NCBI GenBank assembly: GCA_036266975.1
Contig: DATAWZ010000167.1
Location: forward strand, 1 to 20,050
Length of the DNA stretch: 20,050 nt
Direction of reading: 5' to 3'
From: DATAWZ01 sp036266975
GTDB taxonomy: Bacteria; Actinomycetota; Thermoleophilia; Solirubrobacterales; Solirubrobacteraceae
Each line of letters opens with the position of its first letter. Positions within the stretch are counted from its first letter, which is position 1. A model generated the notes under the pieces. The model ran no database searches, had not been told where the DNA came from, and saw only the letters and a list, made by a program, of their open reading frames with translations. Made by a program: the position numbers and the translations under genes. This document shows, in pieces, positions 1 through 8,600 of this stretch.

Positions 1-308
1 GACGGCGCGGTGGTGACGAGCGGCGCCACGGCTGAGCCCTTGGTCGCGCACGCGCCCTGGGCCCGGTCCTGCAGGGCCGCCTCGATCGCCGCCGGAAAGT
101 CGGGGGCGTACTGCTGGATGTCCGGCGGCACGGCCGACAGCGCCTGCTGCAGGGTCTTGGCCGAGAACGTGCACGGCGCGACGTTCCCGTGCGTCCGGTA
201 ATAGTTGTAGACCTGGCTGAACGCGTCGGCAGACGTCGCCGGGGCGAGGGCGAGCGTCAGGGCGACCGCGACCAGCGCGGCGCGCAGGAGTCTGATGCGG
301 GCGCCCAT
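1..308 (-). CDS. Secreted protein of unknown function, partial (C-terminus beyond the left edge)
   Basis: An open frame on the minus strand starts with ATG at 308 and is still open at base 1, giving 102 codons. The product begins MGARIRLLRAALVAVALTLA, a classic Sec signal peptide: Arg-rich n-region, about 15 hydrophobic residues, and an Ala/Ser cleavage region near residues 24-28 (PATSADA). The mature part has a Tyr/Asn-rich start (VYNYYRTHGNVAPCTF), one Cys near residue 45 and another near residue 87, and otherwise amphipathic Gln/Ala/Pro-rich helices. The two cysteines could form a disulphide outside the cell. A TACCAT -10-like box (325..320 on this strand) lies 11 nt before the ATG. The gene diverges from the ligase-type membrane protein at 344. 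I do not recognise a family. The signal peptide is clear; no function is proposed. Confidence 0.8.
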   Translation of the reverse strand, partial: MGARIRLLRAALVAVALTLALAPATSADAFSQVYNYYRTHGNVAPCTFSAKTLQQALSAVPPDIQQYAPDFPAAIEAALQDRAQGACATKGSAVAPLVTTAP

Positions 309-319
309 CCGTGGTCCAG

Positions 320-329
320 ATGGTAGCTT
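320..329. promoter_or_regulatory. Overlapping divergent -10 boxes
   Basis: On the minus strand TACCAT (325..320) lies 11 nt before the ATG at 308. On the plus strand TAGCTT (324..329) lies 14 nt before the ATG at 344. Both fit the TAnnnT pattern, and they overlap by two bases, so RNA polymerase could probably occupy only one at a time. No convincing -35 boxes are seen. This placement is the main reason for preferring start 344 over the in-frame GTG at 311 or ATG at 320, which would lie upstream of or inside the -10 box. Confidence 0.4.
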
Positions 330-343
330 CGACGGTTCGGAAG

Positions 344-2653
344 ATGGCCGCCACCACCCCCAACATGGCGGCCGCACGGGCGACCGACGGCAACGCCGCG
401 AGCAGCGCCCGCCCCGCGGCCGGCCTGCTCCTGGCTCTCGTGGGGGCATGCACCTACGCCGCGTTCGCGCAGGGGGCCACCTCCCAGCCAAACGAGGCTC
501 GCCTGCAGGTCGTCCTGATCGCGCTCGGCCTCGTCGCCGGCGGGCTGTGGAGCGTGCGCGGGCGCCTGACGATCGCCGCGCGGCGCCCGGCGCTGATCGG
601 CCTGGGGCTGCTGATCGCCTTTGCCGCCTGGAGCGGGATCTCGATGGTCTGGAGCGTGGCGCCCGACTCGAGCTGGGCTGAGCTGAACCGCTGGCTCGCC
701 TACGCGCTGATCTGCCTGCTCGGGCTCGCCGTGGGCAGCTCGGTCGACAACGCGGTCGAGCGGCTCGCGAGCCTGTGGCTGCTCGCGTCGATGGTCGTGG
801 TCGTCTACGCGATCTCCACCAAGCTCCTTCCCGGGCTGCAGATCGGCCCGATCGACCTCAACCAGGAGGCCGTCTTCTCGCGGCTGAACGCGCCGATGGG
901 CTACTGGAACGCGCTCGGTCTGTGGTGCGTGTTCGGGATCCCGATCGCGATCACCGTGGCGATCGACACCTCGCGCACCGCCGCCTGGCGGATGTGCGGC
1001 ATCGTCTGCCTGACGCTGCTGCTGCTGTGCCTGGGCCTGACCTACTCGCGCGGCGGGGTGATCGCGCTCGTCGTGGTGATCGTCGTCATGGCCGCGCTGG
1101 TGCCCGAGGCCCTGCGCGTGCTCGGGGCGGTCGGGCTCGCGCTCCTCGCCGCCATCCCGCCACTCGCGTTCGCGTTCAGCAGCCACGCGCTCACCACCGA
1201 CGGCGCCTCGCTCGGCTCGCGCGAGGGGGCCGGCGCGGTGCTGCTCGCCGTCCTGCTCGTCTCGCTCGCCGGGCTGTGGTGGGCCGCTCGGGTGCTGCTC
1301 GAGCTCGAGCCGCGGATGCAGTGGACCGCGGAGCACACGCGCCAGGCCTGGCGCTTGATCGGGGTGGTCGTGGCGGCGCTCGCGCTCGTCGGGCTGCTCG
1401 CCGTCGCGGTCTCGCACCGCGGCTTGATCGGCACGATCCGCCACCAGGTGCACGACTTCTCCACGGTCCAGCACGAGTCGGTGACCAACCCCAACCGGCT
1501 GCTGTCGGACAACTCCGGAACGCGCCTGGCCTGGTGGAAGGAGGCGCTGGGCGCCTGGTGGTCCCGGCCCGCGGGAGGCTGGGGCGCGGGGTCCTTCCCG
1601 GTCGTGCACCTGCTCTTCGAGCGTCCACCCGCGGTCCAGGTCGCCCAGCCGCACGACGTGCTGCTGCAGCTGCTCGCCGAGACCGGCCTGATCGGGGCGG
1701 CGCTCGTCGTCGGGGCGATCGTGCTGCTCAGCCGCGCCGCGGTGCGGCGCCTGCGCCACACGCCGATCGGCCGCGAGCACGCGCTGATCGCGGCGCTGCT
1801 GACCGGCGTGATCGGCTGGATCGTGCACGGCTTCTTCGACTGGGACACCGACTTTCCGGCGGTGACCCTGCCGGTCATGCTCTTCCTCGGCGTGCTCGCC
1901 GCCACGCCGCTCGAGCGCTCGCGGCGCGGGCGCTTTGCCGGGCCGGCGGTGATCGACCTGCGCGGCGGGGCGCTGCTGCTCACCAGCCTGCTGCTGTGCG
2001 CGATGGCCACCTCGGCGATCCTGCCCTCGTGGGCGCAGACCAAGGCCCTGGGGGCGCTGAACGACGCCACCAACGCCACCAGCCAGGCCCAGCTCGCCTC
2101 CGCCCAGGCCGACGCCGAGCTCGCTTCGCGACTGGATCCGCTCAGCGTCCAGCCGCTGTTCGACGCTTACGTGATCGCCGACCGGCGCGGGCGGGTGGCC
2201 AACGCCCGTCATTACCTGGAGGAGGCGGTCTCGCGCCAGCCGTGGGACGCCTACGCGTGGGGGCTGCTCGCGACCTTCGCATTGCAGCACTACAACCCGC
2301 GCGTCGCGCTCGCCGCCGCCGAGCGCGCCGCGAGCCTGGATCCGCTCGCGCCGATCTATACCCTGACCGCCAGCCAGGCCGCGACCGAGCTCACCCCGCC
2401 CAACGAGTCGGCAACCGCGACCGGCACCCCGCTGCCAAGCCTCGCGACCGGGACAACCGTGACGCCGACGACGGCCGGCGCGCCGACGACCGCGGGCGCG
2501 CCGACGGACACGACCGGCACGCTCGCCACGAGCGGCACGCTCGCCACCACCGGTACGCCCGCCACCTCAGCGACGCCCGGCACGACGGTCACGCCCACCC
2601 CCACGGGCACGACGGTCTCGGCTCCCGGCGCCGGCCCGGCTACGACGCAATGA
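344..2653 (+). CDS. O-antigen ligase / Wzy_C-type polytopic membrane protein with TPR-like region and Thr-rich tail
   Basis: The protein has 769 residues from ATG 344; in-frame alternatives are GTG 311, ATG 320 and ATG 365. Roughly ten or more hydrophobic membrane segments fill residues 15-560. Two signatures of the O-antigen ligase/polymerase superfamily are visible. One is YSRGG at 234-238, starting a long hydrophobic helix. The other is the loop PHDVLLQLLAETGLIGA, whose His is residue 437, just before another membrane helix. Such proteins join lipid-linked glycans to an acceptor (lipid A core, protein or other polymer) on the outer face of the membrane. After the last membrane segment come TPR-like helices (about 565-680, with SRLDPLSVQPLFDAY and AASLDPLAP), then about 80 residues of Thr/Pro/Ala/Gly low-complexity tail. 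The stop overlaps the convergent coiled-coil gene by 14 bp. The acceptor and glycan cannot be told from sequence; an O-oligosaccharyltransferase is an alternative. Confidence 0.85.
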   Translation: MAATTPNMAAARATDGNAASSARPAAGLLLALVGACTYAAFAQGATSQPNEARLQVVLIALGLVAGGLWSVRGRLTIAARRPALIGLGLLIAFAAWSGISMVWSVAPDSSWAELNRWLAYALICLLGLAVGSSVDNAVERLASLWLLASMVVVVYAISTKLLPGLQIGPIDLNQEAVFSRLNAPMGYWNALGLWCVFGIPIAITVAIDTSRTAAWRMCGIVCLTLLLLCLGLTYSRGGVIALVVVIVVMAALVPEALRVLGAVGLALLAAIPPLAFAFSSHALTTDGASLGSREGAGAVLLAVLLVSLAGLWWAARVLLELEPRMQWTAEHTRQAWRLIGVVVAALALVGLLAVAVSHRGLIGTIRHQVHDFSTVQHESVTNPNRLLSDNSGTRLAWWKEALGAWWSRPAGGWGAGSFPVVHLLFERPPAVQVAQPHDVLLQLLAETGLIGAALVVGAIVLLSRAAVRRLRHTPIGREHALIAALLTGVIGWIVHGFFDWDTDFPAVTLPVMLFLGVLAATPLERSRRGRFAGPAVIDLRGGALLLTSLLLCAMATSAILPSWAQTKALGALNDATNATSQAQLASAQADAELASRLDPLSVQPLFDAYVIADRRGRVANARHYLEEAVSRQPWDAYAWGLLATFALQHYNPRVALAAAERAASLDPLAPIYTLTASQAATELTPPNESATATGTPLPSLATGTTVTPTTAGAPTTAGAPTDTTGTLATSGTLATTGTPATSATPGTTVTPTPTGTTVSAPGAGPATTQ
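2397..2650 (+). repeat. Low-complexity Thr/Pro/Ala/Gly tail of the ligase-type protein
   Basis: The last ~80 codons of the ligase-type gene form an imperfect repeat of short units such as TTAGAP (twice in tandem), TGTLATS/TGTLATT/TGTPATS and TVTPT. About a third of the residues are Thr. The composition resembles mucin-like or O-glycosylated linkers. The DNA repeats are short and diverged, so slippage may alter the length between strains. Confidence 0.6.
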
Positions 2654-5600
2654 CGATGCGGACCACCCCGAGCAGCAGGATGGTGGCCGCGCCCATGCCC
2701 AGCAGCAGCAGCATCAGCCCGACGACTGTCTCGGAGGGCAGCCAGCGCGAGCTGGGGTGCCGGCGGTAGGGCCGCACCCGGGGCAGCGCGCTCACGCGTG
2801 AGCCCCGCACGGGCAGGCCGCGAGGCACGGCGCCCTCGCGATGGGCTTGGGCGAGCTTGACCTGGGCGTGGCGCTGGCGCTCGGCCCGCGCTCGCGCGAC
2901 CCGGCCGCGCCGGCGGCGCTCGACCCAGCCCGGATCCTCCCCGGCCCGTCGCAGCTGGCGCTGCTCGGCCGCGCGCTCGCGACGCTCGGCCTTGGCGCTC
3001 TCGCGGGCGACGCTGGCCTCGGCCTCGCGCCCGGCCTTGCGCGCCGACTCGGCCTGGCGGGCGGCGGTTTCGCCGCCCTTGGCCTGGCGATCCAGGCGCT
3101 TCTCGATCGCCTGACGCGCCGCGGCGTGCGCGGCGGCGGTGGTCTCGCGCTCGGCGAGCGCGCGCTCGAGCTCGAGCACCCGCTCCTCCAGCTCGGCGCG
3201 CGCCATCTCGCTCTCGGCCGCGCGCGTGCGCGCCCGAGACAGCGACTCCTCCAGCGCCTCCGGCGAGCCGGGCGCGTCCGACGAAGCGGCGCCGCGCCGG
3301 CGCCGGGCGCGCGCGGCCAGGCGATCGCGCTCCTGGACCAGACGGGCGCGCTCCTCGCCGGCTTTCTCGAGCTCGCCCTGGGTGCGCTCGAGCGCTTCCC
3401 GCAGCCGTGAGCCCTCCCGGGAGGCAGCCTCGCTGGCCGCCTGCAGCCCGGCCGCCTGCTCGCCGGACTCCGCCAGCCGGCGCTCGAGCTGATCGCGTTC
3501 GTGGCGCAGCACGTCGAGCTCGGCGCGCCGGGTGCCCGCCGACGGCGTCGCCGGCTCGGTGCCGCCCTCTTGCGCCTGCTCGAGCTCGCCGCGCAGCTGG
3601 TTGCGTTCGTCCTGGAGCGCGCCGGTCTGTTCGCGGGCATGGTCGAGCTCGGCCCTCACCCGCTCGTGCTCGGCCCGCGCGGTGACGAGCTCGTCCTCGG
3701 CGCTCGCCAGCCGTGGCTCGAGCTCGGCGAGCTGGCGCGCCGCGGCAGCGGAGCGCTCCTCGGCGACCTCGGCCGCCTCGCGGCGCTGGTCTGCGAGCGC
3801 CTGGGCCTGCTCGAGCGCCGCCTGCGCCTGTGCGAGCGCCCGCTCGGCCTCACCGGCGCGCGCCTGCAGTGGCTCGACGACATCGCCGCGCAGCTGCGTA
3901 CCTTCGGCCTCGGCCTGCTCCTTGACCGCTTCGACGCAGGCCTGCAACTGGCGCAGGTCGACGAGCCGCTCGCTCAGCGCGGCCTGGGCGTCGGCCGCCG
4001 AGGCCCGCGCGGCCTCGAGCGCGCGCGCCAGCGCGCGCCGCTGGAGTTCGGCGGTCTCGTGCTGCGCGTGCGCCTCGCCGAGCTGGCGCTGCAACGCGTC
4101 GCGCCCCTGCTCGAGCTCGTCCAGGCGCTCTTGGAGCTCGGTGGCGCTCTGATCGAGCGCGTCGCGCCGCGCGCAGACGTCGCGAAGCTCGCCGCGCAGC
4201 GTCTCTGCGGCCTCCTGCGAGCCGCTCAGCCGGCTGGCGAGCTCCTCCTGGGCGGCCTCGTGCTCGGCCGCGGCGCGTTCGAGCCGCTCCTGCAGCGCGT
4301 CGCGGGCCGCCGCCTCCTCCTCGAGCTGCCCTGTGAGCTCACCGCGCACGCGCTCGCGCTCGGCCAGGGCGGCGTCGAGCTGCTGCTGGAGCGCCGCGCG
4401 GGCCTTGGAGACCTCGGCCACCCGGGCGCGGAGCTCCTCGTCGGTGCTCTGCCGCTCGGCGCTGAGTTGCTCGAGCTCGCCGCGGAGCTGCTCGCGTTCC
4501 CTATCGGTCTCGTGCAGCTGCGTGGCGAGCTCGGCGATCGCGGCCTCGTGCTCGCTCGTGCGCTGCTCGAGTTCGGCCTGCACCGCCTCGCGCGCCTGCT
4601 CGGTCTCGGCCAGGCGGCCCGTGAGCTCCGCCGTCGCCGCCTCGCGCTCGCCGTTGCTCTGGTCGATCTGCTGCTGCAGAGTCTCGCGGGCCTTCTCGGC
4701 CTCGCTCAGGCGCGTCTCGAGCAGGCGGCGCCAGGCGACCGTGTCCTGCAGGCGGGCGTCGTGCTCGGCGCCGACCTTCTCCAGCTCGGCCTTGAGCGCG
4801 TCGCGTGTGCTGGCCGCCTCCTGACGGCGGGCCTCGGCCGAGCGCAGCGCCGTCTCGGCCTGCTGGCGCTGAGCCTGGTGCTCGTCGGCGAGCCGCTCGA
4901 GCTGGGCGCGCAGCGACTCGTGCTCGGCGCGCGCGTCGCGCAGCTGCGCCTGCAGGGTGTCGCGCGTGTGCTCGGTGTCAGCGAGGCGCTGCTCGAGCTC
5001 GGTGCGCGTACCGGTGACGCCCTCGAGCCGGTTCTGCTGCTCGGTGCGCTCGCGTTCGATGGCGATCAGCCGCTGCTGGAGCGCCCTGCGCTCCAGGTCG
5101 GCGGCGCGTAGCTCGGCCGCGAGCGCGTCGCGCGCGGAGTGGCTCTCGTGCACCTGCGCGTCGAGCTCGCTGCGGGCCTTCTCGGTCTCGCGCAGGCGCG
5201 TGGTCAGCGTTCCGCGCGTGTCCTGCAGCTCCTCGAGCTGCGCCCGCAGCTCGTCCCGTGCCGCCTCGGCCGTGGTGGCCCGCTCGCTGAGCTCGTCGAG
5301 CGTCGCCTCGGCCTGGCGCTGCTCGGCCTCGAGCGACTCGACGCTGCTGGCGCGCTCGGCGCGCACGCGCTCGAGCTCGCCGGAGAGCTCCTCCAGACGC
5401 TGCGCGGCGCGCTGGTGCTCGCCTTGGGCCTGCTCGAGCGCGGTGCGCAGCTGCTCGCGGGCCTGCTCTCCGGCGGCAAGCGCCGCCTGGGCCCTCTCGG
5501 CCCGGGCCTGCAGCGCGACCTGACGCTCGCGGCTCTGCTCGGCTGCGCGCCGAAGCTCGCGGTCGCGCTCGACCGCGACGTCGTAGGCCTGGCGCAGCTC

Positions 5601-8600
5601 GCGCATCCGGGTCTCGAGCTTGGTCTTCTCCTCGGTAGCGGCCTCGGCGCGTGAGGAGGAGGTCTGCTGATCGCTCTGGGCGCGTGCCAGCGCCGCCCCC
5701 AGCTCCTCACGCTCTTCCTGGGCGCGGACGAGCGCCTGCTCGACCTCGCCGCGGTCCTCGGCGGCGGCCCTGAGCGCCTGCTCACCCTCGGCCAGCTGCG
5801 CGGTCAGCTCGCTCAGGCGCGCCGCCGCCGCCGCGGCCTCGGCGTCGCGCTCGGCCAGCGTGGCCTGCAGCGCCTTCTCGCGGCCTTCGGTGTCGGCCCG
5901 CGCGGCCTGCAGGTCGCTCGCCTTCTGCTCGCCGGCCTCGACCGTCGCTCCCAGCTCGGCGACCCGCTCGTCGCGCTCGGCGAGCGTGGCCTTCAGCCCC
6001 TGGATGTGCTTGGTGTTCTCGGCGACCGCCGCCTGCAGCTCGCCGGTGCGCTGGTCGCGCTCGCCGATCGCCGATCGCAGCTCGACCGACTGCTCGTTGC
6101 GCTCGGCGATCACGCCCTGGAGCTGGACGACCTGGGCCTCGCGGCGGCGCATCGCCTCCTGCATCTCCCGCGCGCGCCCGTCGCGCTCGGCGGTCGCCGC
6201 CCGCAGCTCCTCGAGCTGGCGGTCGTGCTCGCCGATCGTGGCCTGGACCGCGGCGGCCTTCGCGTCACGCTCCGCGATCGCCGTCTGCAGCGACTCGGCG
6301 TGCTCGGCGCTCTTGCCGACCGCGGTCTGCAGTCGCTCGATCCGCTGGTCGCGCTCCTGCAGCCCGGCGAGCGCCTCGGCCAGCGCGGCGCGGCGCTCCT
6401 CGCCGGCGGCGAGCGCTCCTTCGAGCTCGCCCTGCAGGCGTGTCTGCTCCGCCTGCGCCAGCGCGCGCAGCTTCTCGGCCTCCCCGCTCGTCGCCGCGGC
6501 CTCGCGAGCGCGGCGCTCCGAGCGCTGCTGCTCGGCCTGCGCCTCCTGGACGCGGGCCTCGGCCTCCTGGGCCTCGCGCTCGGCCGCCGCCGCGCGCTCC
6601 CGGGCCTCGGCGATGCGCGTTTCCAGGCCGCTCGCCCGACTGACCGCCTCGGCTGCCTTGCCGTCGAGCGCCGTCGCTCGCTGGGCGAGCTCGGCGCTGC
6701 GGGTACGGAGCGTCAGCTGCTCGGTTCGTGCCTCCTCGAGCGCGCGGTCGACCTGCTCGGCGTGCTTGGCGGCCCGCTCGGCATGGATCTCGGCGGTCCG
6801 GGCCCGGTCGCTGAGCTCCTTGACCAGCCGCTCGCCCTGGGTGATCTGGGACTGGAGCTCGGTGACCTGTGCGTCGTGGGCCGTCTGGGTCTGCTCGTGT
6901 TCGGTCTGCAGCGCCTGCAGGCGCTCCTTGAGCTGGGCCGCGGCGGCCTCCTGGGCCTTCAGGCGCGTGCGCAGCTCGCCGTGGGCCTGGGCGAGCTCGG
7001 CGTGGGTCCGCTCAATCTCCAGCCGGTCCGCCGCGGTGCCGGCGTGCACGACGCGCAGCTCGGCGAGCTCGACTCCGGCCGCGTGGCTCGCGCGCTCGGC
7101 GGCCCCCTGGGCGGCGCGCGCCTCCTCTACGGCGTGTTCGAGCTCGGCCACGCGGGCGCCTGCCTGCTCGAGCGCGGCGCGCCGGCGCTGCTCTTCGTCG
7201 AGCGCCTGCTGCAGCTCGCCCAAGCGCTGCTCGCGCTCCTGCGCACGGGCCGCTCGCGCGGTGGCCTGGGCGAGCTCCCCGCGCAGCGACTGGACCTGCT
7301 CGCGGGCCAGCCGCCCGGCGTCGACGGCCGATCCCAGGTCGCTGAGCGCATCGTCGCGCTCGGCGCGCATCCGCTCGACGTCATCGTGGGCGCGCTGTGC
7401 CACCGAGGCGCGCGCCTCCGCGACCTGGCGGGCCTCCAGCGCCGACTGCGCCTGGCGCTGGGCCTCGACGATCCGCTGCTCGGCCCGCGCCTGGGTCGCC
7501 GCCATTTCGGACTGAAGCTCGGCGCGCAGCTCGGCCAGCTGGTGGTCGGCCTCGGCGCGCGCGCTGGCGATCGCGCCCTGCACGAGCCGGTCGGCGACTA
7601 CGCCCTGCTCCTCGGTCGCGTGCTCTTGGTGCACGGCGGCCTGCGCGACCTGGTCGCGCAGGTTCTTGAGCGCCTCCTTGGAGCGATCGCGCTCGGCGCG
7701 CAGCAGGCCCTCGGCCTCGTTCTGGGCCTGCTCGAGCCGCTGCCGGGCGGTCTCGCGCTCGAGGGCCAGCGCCTCCTGGGCCTGGCGCTGCTCGACCTGC
7801 GCCGCCTCCAGAGCGGCGAGCAGCCGCTCGCGCTCGGCGCGGGCGCTCGCCTCGGTGCCCGTGCGATCGCGCTCGTTCTCCTTGACCTGGGCGATCGCGC
7901 TCTGCAGGGCCGCCTCGAGCTCGGCGACGCGCTGGCGGGTGTGCCCCTCCAGCTCGCCGGCGCGGTCGGCCCGCTCGAGCTCGAGCTGCAGCGCGGCGGT
8001 CAGCCGCTCGCGCTCGGCCTGGGTCTGCGTGAGCTGCTCGCGCTCGGCGAGCAGCGTGCGCTCGGCCTGCTCGCGGGCGCGGGCGGCGTCCTGCTCGGCG
8101 CGCCGCAGCTCGGCCTGGAGCTCCTCGCGGCGCTGGCGCTCGGAGACGGCCTCCGCGCGCGCCCGCTGGCGCTCGACGAGCGCCTCCTCGATCCGCTGAC
8201 GCTGGCCCGCGAGCTCGGCGCGCGAGCGCTCGATGTCGGCCTGGACCTCCTGCTCGCCGCTCTGCAGCCGGGCCAGTCGCTCGTGCGCGGCGCGAGCCTG
8301 GAGTTCGGCCTCGCGCAGCAGCGCCTCGGCCCGCGCGCGCGCCGCCTGGGCCTCGCTGGCGCGGTACTCGAGGTCGCGGATGCGAGTGGACATGCGCTCG
8401 CTGCCCTCCGCGCGCTCGGTCTCGGTCCGCGTCCACGCGCTCTCGGCCTCGGTCGCTCGCCGCTCGGCCTCGTCGCGCGCCGCGCGCTCGGCGGCGAGCG
8501 CGCTCTCCAGGCGCTGCACGGCCTGGCGGCGCTCATCGGCCGAGCGCTCGGCCCGTTCGCGGCGCTTGCGCTCCTGGTCGAGCTCGGCGGCCGCGTCGGC

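Noticed and set aside
257..2290. 677-residue minus-strand open frame opposite the ligase gene
   Set aside because: It is His/Asp/Arg/Gln-rich nonsense-like sequence typical of antisense frames in GC-rich DNA. The plus strand has clear membrane helices and family motifs.
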